A stretch of 64,000 bases of DNA. Origin: Sporothrix humicola. Lineage: Eukaryota; Ascomycota; Sordariomycetes; Ophiostomatales; Ophiostomataceae. This document shows positions 1 through 11,320 of the stretch, piece by piece. Location of the stretch: positions 62,001-126,000 of the forward strand of contig WNYE01000010.1 of the NCBI GenBank assembly GCA_021396245.1. Direction: 5' to 3'. How positions within the stretch are numbered: the stretch's first letter is position 1; the number at the start of each line of letters is the position of its first letter. The notes under the pieces were generated by a model. It made no database searches. It was given only the letters and a program-made list of their open reading frames with translations, and had not been told where the DNA came from. The position numbers and the translations under genes are program-made.

Positions 1-1491
1 GCCAGACCTTTCACGATGTCCGGGCGCGTGGAGGCACCGTTGACGATCTGCAAGCGCTCCTCAAAGACGCGCCAGCACGGTATGTTGCAACAAAAAACCA
101 GACTTTGATGCCAAAATGTCACCCGATAAAAAGTGCCAGAGGCCGAGACGGCTGTCTAAGAGAAACAAAAAACGTTTGCATTGTTTGCATCATAAGGGTC
201 TGAGGCCTCTTGGGCCTGGCCCTTGGGTCTAACAGAAAGAGAATACAGAAAGAAAAGACAGCGGGGCTGAAGCTTGTTTCATCTTTGACCACAGTGATGA
301 GGCCTGAACACTCGCCTTTCATGTGTCGCCATTCCTCTGCATCAGCTCCTTGGCGAAACAAAACACGAAATGTTTCTTCTTTCCCCTTTTCTGGCTTTCG
401 TCACTATTCTCTCACACACTCTCTCAATTTTGGTTCTCTTTTTCATAAGCCACTTTACAAACAATGGACCTTTACTAATTTATTTGCCATTCTCTATTTG
501 TTTTTCTGGCACGATACGACATAGACCAGAAACGAAAGCGAGTCACAACGCCAAGCCTGAAACATCCCGCAGAACCGCCCCGAGCGGTGCAATGACGGCG
601 GGCAATGCGGATGAGGATGTCTCTGGTGAGGTCGTCGGCGGTGACGGATTCGGCGAGGCACCAACAGCGCAAGGGAAAACAACAGGGCAAGCATCAAAGT
701 CTGCACAACCACGAGCATCCGCACCCATAGCAGGGACGAACGGCCAAGCATTTTCTGCAGCCGCATCAAACACGGTACAGTCAAACCCAAGCTTTTTTTA
801 CCCTTCTCTTACCGTCTTCTTATCCTTTATTTTTGTTCTCTCTTGCCCTCCTTGTGCCGTTTCCATCTTCCCCCTTTTTGCCCAGCCAGCTCAACGGTTC
901 GGAGGCGAGCGGATGAAGACGATCCCATGGGCGATCCCGACCACGATAGAGTGGGATAGGAGGACAATAGAGGGTAGAGGGCCAAGACAAGCCTTTTTTG
1001 AGCTTCGTTTTGCCTGTTCATCCCTCGATTCCGTGTGGAATTCCTTCTGGCTGGCCCCCCACTCACTGATCTCACCGTCTATCTTTCTACGGAATATCTC
1101 CTTCATGCTTGCAATGTGTTCGTTTTCTGACTGACATTCTTGGCATCATTCTAGCCGCCGGCTCCCGGCCTGCTATCACCACAAACCGTCTTGGGAGGAG
1201 GTGAGTTCTATTGTTCTTCCGGCATCCGAACACTTGATGCTGTGAGCATTGCTACTGTTATCGTGATAATGTCCTACTAATACTCGTATTTCAGCCGACG
1301 AAGGTTTGAAGAAGCTCCTGATGTCTTGGTACTATGCCGGGTACTACACCGGCCTCTATGAAGGACAACAGCAAGCAGCACAACAGCAGCAGCAGCAGCC
1401 GCCGTACGAAGAGGAAGAGGCACAGGTCGAAGACCAGGGCGCTGATGGAATCGACCTGGACCTTGACGATAGCCAAGAGATGCAGCAATGA
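1..1491 (+). CDS. smn1: SMN (survival of motor neuron) orthologue, 3' part
   Basis: SMN self-oligomerises and, with Gemin2, loads Sm rings onto spliceosomal snRNAs. Only the C-terminal ~189 residues lie in the window; the 5' end is off the left edge. Exons read as 1-79 (codon phase starts at 3), 525-774, 1155-1200 and 1295-1491, with phases that join without a break. Exon A carries an FHDVRARGG-like stretch resembling the end of the Gemin2-binding helix. The second exon is low complexity. The last exon carries the diagnostic YG box (LLMSWYYAGYYTGLYEG), followed by a run of Gln and an acidic tail of about 45 residues. Introns are 445, 380 and 94 nt, the first two long for a mould; each has a GT donor (GTATGT, GTACAG, GTGAGT) and a plausible branch site. 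The YG box makes the family call strong; the two long introns are the less certain part. Confidence 0.82.
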
Positions 1492-3170
1492 CCAGATGAA
1501 ATTCCTCAAATTCAAGAGTGAGAATAGAGTAGCACTGCGAGTGTTTACCATCTTCTCAAGCCTCAAGCTGCAACTGCAATTCCGGAGCACGACCAGCGTC
1601 CAGCTTCCGAGCAGAGATTGCAGTTCATGGGCACGCAAAACACGCAAAACATAGATCTGTGGACAGGCCTACAGAAACAAAAATGGAGATGCACAGCAAT
1701 GAACGAAAAAAAGCCAGCGAATCGGATGGCAAGTGGCACTGAACATTGAACAAAAAGCGACGTCCTTTCAATATTTGTCCGTGAGGCAAGACATATTCTC
1801 TGCAAAACCTGTGGAGGCACACGCCAGCCATGTCGTCTGATCGACGACAAGCCTTGCCAAGACAAATTGGGCGACAAGGGGAGGGTGGACAGAAAGAAAG
1901 AGGGAAAGCAACAACTCACAAAAAGAAGATAGAGGAAGTACATAAAAATGCTGCCTGTCGATACCCAGCAGCACACGCAAGAAATCGTCCTGATACACAT
2001 ATTGTTTCCAGGAGGCGGAATACACGGGCGGGTCTGGGTACGCCCGGACCTTTTTACCCATCTCTCTCTCATGGTTTCTCGACTCTTGATTTTTGTCAAG
2101 CTTTTGTTCTCAACTTCTTCACCTCTTTCAAATCCTTCCTGCCCAGGTCTGTATCAAACGGGCGGGGCCACTGTTCGGTCCCTGTCCCCATGCTTTCCGG
2201 CTGTGAGAATCTTGAGGGCAAAGAGAGCAGAAGAGAGGACGACGTATGCATGCCGTCTCATTCTCAGGCCAAACTCTGCTGTTCTTTGACAGAATGTCTC
2301 TCAAGACAGCTTACATATCCCATTTTATGCCCAAATTACGTGGCGTTTTCCGTTTCTCGTTTTATAGCACAAAATATACGGAGAATTTATTTGTTTTTAT
2401 TCAATGTATTTTGCCTCTATTTTAGGCCTCGTCTGTAGCACTGAAGCTTCTCTTCTTTCCCCTTTCCGAGTATCGTGAAATTCCCCGTCTTCCATCTTCC
2501 ATCATCCGTCTTCCGGCCCGTCAACTCCATTCTTTCGCTCATTCAAATCTTTCAAGTACCGCCAAGAAAAAATAACCTTAATTCCATCGAGGGAAACCAA
2601 ATAAAGAACAAAAAGCCAAGAGAGTCAAAGTCAAAATCTGAGGGAAATTAGCAAGTGGAAGAGTAGGACTGCATTTCTCTGAATTTCTTTTCCTGATATT
2701 GAGTCTCCTCTCCCATCCAAGAACACCCAAGACCTTCCAGGAGAAGCCCCTACATAAGAATAAACACTGGTAAATCACGGTTCCCCTGGGCATTCAGGAG
2801 TCAACGTTGGACCTGCTCTGGGTCTCTTGGGGTCTCTGACGGCGCCGTTGCACTGGATGAGGAGTCGTTCTGTTTTGCGATGACAGGGCCTGGCCCCGGC
2901 CTGCCTCTTTTTGGTGAGGTCTGAAAAGGCGAGCCAAAGCCCGGCCGGAGACAAGAGACCCCTGTGCACCTTTTCAGGGCCTGAAGCCTTTTGGTCTGGA
3001 AAGAGCCTGTGCCGGGTGGCTGGGGCGGCTGCGATGCTTGTCTGGAAGGAGGAGAAGAAAGCAAAGAGACCCAATGCCAAATAGGCTTTTTTTTTTACCT
3101 TCTTATTCGCATTTTTAGCGCCATCTGCCAGGTGAAGCATATCGGTTACAGGAGGTGGGAGGAGCCGTAA

Positions 3171-3206
3171 TTAGGGGCATTAGAGGCGTTAGGGGCAGTT
3201 AGGGCC
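3171..3206 (+). repeat. four telomere-like TTAGGGG units
   Basis: Four imperfect head-to-tail units of 8-10 nt: TTAGGGGCA, TTAGAGGCG, TTAGGGGCAG, TTAGGGCC. They resemble the fungal TTAGGG telomere repeat but each unit is longer, so this may be an unrelated microsatellite. Confidence 0.6.
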
Positions 3207-4799
3207 TGCTAGACACGAGGCCGTAGCGCTGAATAGTGCCGTCAGAGAGAACAGTCCACACGCTAATACGACCCATACGCAGCTTATTTTCACGATACCG
3301 TAGTGACAAAAACATCCCTGCTCTCCGTGTTCTTCGTCGCTCTTGCTTCTTTTGTCGTCTTCCGCGCCTCACCAAAATGTGTTGCTAAACGAATGTCACT
3401 GTTGCATTTCCAAGGAAAAAAGCCCCAGCAACGAGCAAACAAAGACAAAAAAGACTCGTGAAAGATGAAAGGAGGTTGTGTTTAAAAGCGAAATGCACTT
3501 GCGCTTTATCGCTCACTGTCCAGAGCAAGCCTATTGTTGTGAAGCATTTCAAGTCCAGACGACATTTTGACAAGCTCACGGCCGCGCCTTCCTTCTACAT
3601 CAAGCCTATGTTTATTTTCGTCTTTTCTCTAGAATTAGAATGCAGTGCAAGAGCTTCTTTCTGCCAGTCTCTCCTTCCTGCAATATGGGCCAAAGCGGCT
3701 GCAGGCTGTTTTTGACAGGCACGTCCAAAGGAAAGGACGACCGACTGCAGAGACCGGCCAGACACTGACCCCTGTCAGCCTCCCCCGTGGCGACAAATGC
3801 CAAAACACGATCCGAGACAGATCTGCCACAACAACCATAAAACGCACACCCCTCGCGCTAGGCCAGGAACCGTCCAGACTGTGGGAGAAGCTCTATTTTG
3901 CTATTTTTCTTAGGGGACCAGCAACGGCTTTCGTGTTATTGAACATGCGCTAGTCCACACGCAACTTCCTAACACGGGCCTCCAATACTTGCATCGCTCC
4001 TGCCTCTTGTCTCCCACTCCTTCCCTTCCCAGGAAACAATGACTGTTTGAACCCTTGCCTGCATTGTAACCCTCCCCTTTCCAAACTTTTCCACCTTTCA
4101 ACCTTCTTTCACCACCAATTCTCCCAGCTCTGGGCATCGCTGGGCATCCCCTGGCAGAGCCTCCTGACGACATCTCCTCCCCCCTCTGCCTAACCTCTAT
4201 CTTGTCTTGTCCTGCAAGTTCGGAGACGTCTGGGCCCGGACATGGGATAGCACACCCTTGGCCGGATGATGCTCGCCCATCTGTTTCGAAATGTTGGAGA
4301 GGCCCAAGGGGGGGTGAAGTGAGGCACTCTTTGCACATTTTCCACCTTTCAGCCCTCTCTTTACGACATACGAATGCATACAGTTTGCAGCCGTTTTCAC
4401 TACAAGACAGGCACAAGAACAAGCAGTCTGTAGCCCACGCCGCCCCCCGGCCCCATGTTGCATATGCTACACCCCTTGATGGGAGACAGGTGGTGGAAAG
4501 GAGATGGCCAGCAGGGAACAGAACAGAACAGAAGCAACAGGCTGGCTGGATTTCAAAATCAAAGAAACCAAAGGCCGGTCCAGAGAGAACAAAACGCTCC
4601 AGACCTCGGTGCACAGGGCACAGGGCACAGGGACCCCGGCCGTGGGATCGCCTCCTTTTTTCCTTTCCCCGTTGAGAGCTCTCTCCTCTCTACCCCTTCT
4701 CCTCTTGCCATGCCACGCCCAGATAACGTGCATGTATGAAAGTTGGGCTTGGTAGGTTTCCACTTACACAGGACGGAACTCGGAGACAGAGTCGAGCCA

Positions 4800-5035
4800 A
4801 GCCCTTTTCTTTTTATGTACTCCCCTCTCCCCTTCCCTCTCTCTCATCTTGTTTTCCCTTTTTCTTCTCTCCTTTCCCTTTCCTCTTCTTTCTTTCTTTC
4901 CTCTTTTTCTCTTTCTCTTTTTGTTTCTTCATACCTGTTTCTCGTCTTTGTAATTCTCGTCAAACTCGGACAAGACGTTCCATTCTTTTCTTTTCCCTTC
5001 CCTTCTTTTTTCAATTCTCTCGTCCTATTAACGAG
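4800..5035 (+). promoter_or_regulatory. CT-rich tract upstream of the cupredoxin gene
   Basis: About 230 nt of almost pure C and T blocks lie 190-420 nt before the cupredoxin start codon. Such tracts are common core-promoter or leader elements of well expressed genes in filamentous fungi. The promoter role is inferred; the base composition is directly visible. Confidence 0.45.
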
Positions 5036-5223
5036 CAGGCTCGACATCCAGTTCAGTACCTTTCTTTCCAAAATCAAAATCAACAAACGGAATCCCTAGA
5101 GGAAATCCATTTCACAGAAAGTCCCCAGCGGAATTCAGAAGTTTTTTTTTATATTCGAATCGAGTCTTTTTTCGTCAAAGCTAGTCTTTTTTATACCCAA
5201 CACCTCTCTCAACAACCATCACA

Positions 5224-6419
5224 ATGAAGTTCTCCGCAGCATTAAGCCTGGCTCTCGCCCCCGTGGCTCTCGCCAAGGCCGTTCACAACGTCTACCCCGT
5301 CCGTCGCGATCCCAAGAACGCCGACAGCAACAGGGGCCAGGCACACCCGTCGCGCGATGTTATCGGTGCCGGCAGCATTGGCAGCCTCGGTAACAACCAG
5401 GTCGTTGCCGCTGACGCCGCTCTGCTGGCCGAGGCCGGTCTCGTCCTGGGCTCCCTGAACGAGATCGTTGTCATCTGGGTCAACGGTGGTGGCGGAGTTG
5501 CCACGACGACCGTCAATGCTGTCTCGACTGTGACGCAGACCGTCACTGCTGGTGCCAACGGTGGCGGTGTTGCCGCAGCACCTGCTCAGACAACGGCTGC
5601 TGTTGCTGGCACGGGCACCACTACTGGCGCTGCCTCTGCTGTTGGCTCTGGTGCCGGTGCCACACACACGGTCACTGTCGGTGGTCCCAAGGGTCTGGCT
5701 TTCGAGCCCAGCAACATCGTTGCCAACGTCGGCGACATGGTCATCTTCACCTTCCTGAGCCAGAACCACACCGTCTCGCAGTCCGCCTTTGCCACTCCCT
5801 GCGAGCTGCTGTCTGGCGGTATGGACTCTGGTTTCCAGCCCAACCCCAACAACACCATCAACCCCCCGCCGCAGGTCGCTCTCCAGGTCATGGTGGCCAC
5901 TCCTCTCTGTATGTCAACACTGTCCTCTATTGGTTCTCATTTTGATTTTTGTGCCACATACTAACAAACTCAGGGTTCTACTGCCGTCAGGCCGGCCACT
6001 GTGGTAAGGGTATGACCTTCTCGATCAACCCCACCGCCGACAAGACCCAGGCCATGTTCCAGCAGATGGCTATCTCCCAGAACGGTACCGGCACTGGTAG
6101 CGCCATCACCGGAAACGGTGGCGGCAGCGCTGCTGGCGCTGCTGGCGCCGCCGGCAGTGGCACCACTGGCACCACCACCACTGCTGCCACTGACTCTCTG
6201 ACTGCCACTATTGGCGGCACTGCCGCTACCGCTGCCGCTGCCACTGTCGGCTCTGGCGGCACTGGCCTGACCACCGGCACTGGCACTGTGAACGCTGACG
6301 GATCCTGCTCGTGCGCTGTTATGTGCAACGCCGGCTCGTTCCCAGCGGTCCAGGCCCAGGGCGTTGGCGCCTTTGGCGGTTTCGGCGGTTCGCTGCCATC
6401 AACAGCCGTCGTCGCATAA
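5224..6419 (+). CDS. secreted cupredoxin (type-1 copper) protein
   Basis: The product is 376 residues. Exons are 5224-5908 and 5974-6419; the 65-nt intron has GTATGT, a TACTAAC branch site and CAG, and the join restores a Trp. Residues 1-18 form a signal peptide, so the protein is secreted. Residues ~148-250 make a cupredoxin fold with the complete type-1 copper set: His182 (NHT), Cys232 (FYC), His237 and Met242 (C-x4-H-x4-M). Cys193 and Cys238 are placed for the disulfide seen in phytocyanin-like domains. Linkers on both sides are rich in Gly, Ala and Thr. The C-terminus has a CSCAVMC cluster and a Gly/Phe-rich end, with no convincing GPI signal. Such proteins are extracellular or wall-associated; the electron partner is unknown. 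The start follows a CATCACA context and a CT-rich leader. Confidence 0.9.
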
Positions 6420-7396
6420 AGCGGTATCGTCGCCATCGACGTGTGATTGTACTCTTTTTTATTTTCTTTCTGCTTCTACTTTTACCCCATTGTGTCTTGT
6501 TTTCCATCGCTTGTGAGAGAGCAAAAAAGGCCATCTTTCTAGACTCTTCTTTTATGTTTTTCCTTTTACTTCTTTTTCCCATGTTTTTTCTCCTTCCTCT
6601 CTACTTTCTCTCCCCCTTTCCTCTTTATCTTTATGTCTCTAGGACCTTTTCCTGTCCTTGAGACGTTTGTTCCGGATGGAAAGGTACACATATGACTGGT
6701 TCGTATTTTTTTTTTCTGGATGGACTTAATAGGACCCCTTTTTCCATAAAAAACTTATTTCTCATTTTTCAACAACAAAAAAAATTATGAAAAACGTTTC
6801 TTCATTGCCAAATGTCCGACGTGTGATAGAGTTATGTCTAAGCTTGCGTGAATAAGCATGTGTTTCGTGTGGTCAATGTCACTGAGCTCAAGGATGCACG
6901 CCGTACTTTTCTGCTTTTGATATCGTTGATTCGTTATGTAGTCTATACCAAGAATTACTTGTGCAATCCACTGATGCCGCTGTCTGTTTTGACCAGATGG
7001 ATATATAGACAAAAAGGGTAAATATTAAAAAGAGAAAACTCCAAAAACAACGCAATCCCAATGGTGGGCAACCACCAACAGAATAACCAAATCAACTAAG
7101 GAATACCATGAAGCAACATAACTCATGGATAGAGTAGGGCAGTCCGCATCAAGAGTCGAGAGCCCTGCGTCTTTGCATCATGTGTGTCCTTTTCGGCCTC
7201 ATCGTCGCAGTCCTTCCATCAGATCGTCAATGGTCGGTTCTAGGACGAGGTCGAGGTCGAAGCCGGGTCGACGGCGGTCTATCGTAGACGAGTCGAAAAC
7301 GAGATACAATGCGAAAAGAGCCAAAAGGACCCAACGGCGCGTCCTACCCTCTCATCGTATCCTCGAGATGCCGTGCTCCGTGATCGCTTCCCGGAT
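6420..7396. other. intergenic region between convergent cupredoxin and SERF genes
   Basis: This holds the 3' flanks of two convergent genes. It is T-rich just after the cupredoxin stop and A/T-rich to about 7100. No coding signal is seen. Confidence 0.6.
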
Positions 7397-7789
7397 TTAC
7401 TTCTTCGCAGCAGCTTCGGCGGCCTTGCGTGCGTCGGCTAGAGTGAGAAAAGCAGGTCAGTAACCGCTATGTTCGTCTATCTCTTCCATACAATCTGCCG
7501 CCCAGTCCATCGTGTATGCCCTCACCCGAAAGCTTTATACCATTGCACTTACCCGCTGCCTGCTTCTCGCGCATCTTCTTGGCCAGCTCGTCGCGGTCAC
7601 GCTGCATCTCGCTGCCGGTCTTGTTGTTGGCCTTCTTCTGTAGTCGGGGAGATTGCGGTTAGTTTCGTGCTTGCTTTTGCTTTTTGCTTTCTGAAAAAAG
7701 AAAAAAAATGTCTTCCCAAAACGCACCTGGCCGGCCTGAGCCTTGAGGTTCTTCTCGCGAGCCTTGTCGCGCTGGTTGCCGCGAGCCAT
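7397..7789 (-). CDS. SERF / 4F5-family small protein
   Basis: This 62-residue basic protein is easy to miss because it is split into three small exons (reverse order): 7727-7789, 7553-7637 and 7397-7437. Phases agree and both introns (89 and 115 nt) have GT donors, CTAAC or CTGAC branch sites and AG. The first exon encodes the hallmark MARGNQRDKAREKN of the 4F5/SERF family. The rest is a Lys/Ala/Glu-rich helix (KKANNKTGSEM, then DELAKKMREKQAA) ending in two lysines. SERF proteins are highly charged, partly disordered and are known in animals to bind and accelerate aggregation of amyloid-prone proteins; their normal cellular role is unsettled. Its length is usual for the family. A divergent spacer of 3.5 kb separates it from the DUF7598 gene. 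Confidence 0.9.
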
Positions 7790-10700
7790 GATGACGGTCG
7801 GTGAGGGAGGGGAGGGAAATGTCGGAAAGAAAAGGGTGTGTGATGCGATTCCTTTCGACGGAGTCGTCGGGGGTTGACGTAGAGAGAGAGGAGAGGGAAG
7901 AAGGGAGCGAGAGTCGGAAAGCGAGAGGGAAAAACGGAAGGAAGCAAAAATAGCGAGGCCCGAAAAAAATAGGCCAAATTGACCCCAAAAAGGCGCGTTC
8001 CCGAGATGCTACTGCCGCACTGGCTACTGTCAGAATAGTGAGGCAAGACGAGAATGGCCAGAATGGTCAGGTGGGGTTTGCGACGACTGGTGGGGGATTC
8101 ACGGGCAAGTGCAAATGGGCCAGGCCTTGCCTGGCCTTGCGCTCTTGTTCTTCTGTGTACGCCAAAATGCTAAAAAGGGCACGTGGAATATGGCAGAAAA
8201 TGGCAAGAGCCTCAAGTCGGTTTGGCTATTGACTTTGAGAAACCGCCAGCCAATCACTTTCTAGATTGTTGTCGGTTTTGCTTTTTGCTTCCCCTTCATC
8301 TCCCATACTTCTCGACAGAAATAAAACACTGAAAGGCTGGAGGATTGCGGCTGTGCTCGATAGCCGCCGGTAGTGGCCTTGTTTGGCCCCGCGGCCTCGC
8401 TTCGACCACTGCCTGACTTGTCGATTTCTCGACATCTTCGGCCTCGCCCGCTCGTCGTTCGATGAGAAGCCTCTGAGGTCCTTTCCTAATTTCCCTCGAA
8501 TCTTTGCAGGAGAGCATGTCGTCCTCTTGCCTTTTACGCCACTTACACGATGGACGACACTGTTAATTAGACACAGACGCCGAGGACGGGCTCTGGCAGG
8601 TCCAGTAGGCGCGCCAGCGCTTCTTCTTCATAAGTTTTTCAAAGTAGTCTCGTGCGCGTCAATTCCGTATCTATTTCTGGACTTTGAGACAGCGAAAAGC
8701 AGACGAGCCTGAGATCGAAATGAGACATCGTGGTCTCAAAAATCTCAATGGACGACGTCTTGAAGCACGTATGACAGTGTATCTAGCAGTCACGGATGGC
8801 GCTCTTTCCCTCCGAACTCCTTACCTTCTTGCCCTGCCGGTGATACAGGCGGTAACTGAGGCAGGTGCCGGCCAGCTTGGGCCTTCTCAGCATTTTGTTG
8901 CATTTTCGGTGCACTTTTGGTGACAGCAAGCTTGCAGCATTAAGCATACGTCGCACGCAAACGCGAAAGAAAATGCACGCTTGAACATGCCGCGACGGCG
9001 ATGGCTGTGCCTTATTATGCCACAGCGAGTCTTCTTGCCTGATCTTGCCTCTGGTTTTCCTCAGCTGTTTGACCTGTTTTACTGTTTTACACGTTTTACC
9101 CGCACCGCACACCACGAATAGCGTCGCAGAGCAGGTGGGTCCCCACATCGCTCTTTCCCCTTTCTCCCCCCAAAAAGACCTGAAACACGGCAAACGGCCC
9201 TGGTGGCCAATCGAAGCCGCGCGCAAAGCTTCTTTGAAGACGACGATCGGCCGTTGGCGTTCACATTGTTTTTCTTTTTAGGGCGTACGACGTACCTTCG
9301 TCTCTCTCACTTTATCCTTTGGTTTCTTCCCTGACACAGACGCCAAGAGCCAAACCGGCATGCAAGGTCTCCTTTGGCTCGGAGCCTTGCAAGGTGCAGG
9401 ACGATTGGGCAACGACGCATCATTCTTCATGCGTGGGAAGGAGCGTTTGGATGCTCGACTGCGCTACTGCTCCTTCCTTGCTGTCTTCTTGCTCGCCATC
9501 CTCACACCTTCTTTTCCTTCTTGTCCTTCCATCGTTCCTTCTCCCAGTCGATCCTCGCCCACCCACGCCCGTGTACCTCGTCTGTTATCTTCAGTCCGTC
9601 CTGGGCTTTGTGACTGTACCTTCCTACCAAGAACGATGTACCTTGCATGGCAGCCATCTGGAGGATTTTGTTTCTTGTCCCTTTTGCCAGCGATCGCCCA
9701 CAGTCTGCTATCCACTGTTTAGCGCATCGTATCGTCCGAAGACCAGGAAGCAGGCTACCTCCTACCTCTTTCACTCGCCTGAGTACAGGAAAGAGAGCTC
9801 AGATGGTCCGGCTGAAGGCAAGAAATACGCACAAAGAAGACAAACCCAGGGAAACAATGAAGAGTGAGGAGTCGTGACCCAGGTCAGCCTGTGGCTTTGC
9901 GTCGACGCAGCGATTGCGACTGGATTACGGCGTACGAACTACGAGTACACTACGAGTCCATATCCTGCGTACATATCTGACTTGGGCGAGGCATGACCTC
10001 CTAAAGCGTACCCTGGAAAGTGACAAAGCGATGTGACTATCACGACCAGGATTCGTACTCGTAGAGGAGGAAAGAGGGCAAGAAGTGGCAAAAAGGAAAG
10101 AACAGACGCAAAGACAGTGGGGACAGGAAAGATGTCCTATTGTGCCTGGTCCGTTCCTTCTCCGAGACGACGTTTGTCGCTCCTGCTCTCTTTGCCTTGC
10201 ACCCCTGTCTCAGGCCGTAAACAACCGCAAACGAGGCAAGAGCAGCAAAGAAGAACTAACAAAAAAGGACAAAAAATCAACCAAAAAAAAGTCATAGACC
10301 AGGAGACAGCCCGACAGACACACGAAAACACCTGGATATCTGGCCCCGGCCCAGGCCTGCTGGCGTGTTCGGCCAGGCCCAGCGCCAAACAATCCATTGG
10401 CTAGGATGGCCTGAAAATGCGAAACAACTCAGAAAAAGACTGAGCATCTCGACAAATTTCGTTTCCTCCTCTTCTCGTGCCTCTCGTTCTTTCTTCATTT
10501 TTTTGGGTCGTTCTCTTTTCGGGCTCTTTCCTTCGTTTTCTTTGGCTATCGTCGGTTTGCCAGTATCAGTCGATGCAAGCGCGCAGCTCGTTCTTTCCAT
10601 CTTGATCTTTTGATATCCCACGCTCCTTCGTCCAAATCGTCTCATTCGAGGTCCCCACAAAAAAAACACATTCAAGGTACGCGAACAATCGCAAGACATT

Positions 10701-11320
10701 AAAGACCTTCACACATCCTCTTCCCTCTCTCTCTCTCTGTCGTCCTTTTTTGTTTCGTTTGGCCAGTCTCGATCCTTTTTGCTTGTCGCCAGCACCTTTC
10801 TTTTCTTTCGTCGTCCTTTCTTTTTTCGCCTCCTCTTTTACGCCCTCTCCCCTCGCCCCTTTGATTGTTTGTTCGCTGAACAATGGTGACTGCGTCAACA
10901 TAGAACAGCAAAAAGACATTGTTCACTGTCCAGATCTACGCTTTGTTTCTCACCTTTTCTCCTATATTTCTCGTTCCATATTATTCCTCTTTTGTTCAAT
11001 ACATATTTTTTTTGGCCGTTGGCCCCTCCGTTCACCTATTTTTTTGTCCTCGTTTGCCGCCTTGTTCTCAGCACATATTCCCTTCTCGTGTTCTTTCAGA
11101 GAGCTGGCTCTTTCATATATCTTGACGACACTCTCCTTTCTTGTGGCTTCTTTTCTTGTCTCTCCGTCTCTCATACACAACTCTTTTCTCTGTCTATCCG
11201 CTACACTTTTTCCCAACGCAAATCTAACGACATAATCTGCTCTGCCAGCCAGACAGAACGATCATCACGACTACTACATACTTTACCAACTCTTACCAAC
11301 AAACTACACATTCTCTCGCC
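7790..11320. other. intergenic region between divergent SERF and DUF7598 genes
   Basis: A 3.5-kb divergent promoter region without a supportable gene. It contains one TACGACGTA motif (9286-9294) and long CT-rich stretches from 10440 onward. Frames such as 9319-9867 have the composition of pyrimidine-rich DNA, not of protein. Confidence 0.55.
10711..10868 (+). promoter_or_regulatory. CT-rich tract upstream of the DUF7598 gene
   Basis: Includes a (CT)n microsatellite near 10725-10740 followed by C/T-rich blocks. It lies 450-610 nt before the start codon and probably marks promoter or leader DNA. The role is inferred. Confidence 0.4.

Larger units (their letters stand above)
1492..5223. other. 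intergenic region, SMN to cupredoxin
   Basis: I see no supportable gene. Open frames here are short and read through pyrimidine- or purine-rich DNA. It contains a TTAGGGG-like tandem block at 3171-3206 and, next to the downstream gene, a long CT-rich tract. Confidence 0.6.

Noticed and set aside
293..300. GTGATGA resembling a C box of a C/D snoRNA inside SMN intron 1
   Set aside because: No correctly spaced D box or terminal stem was found downstream.
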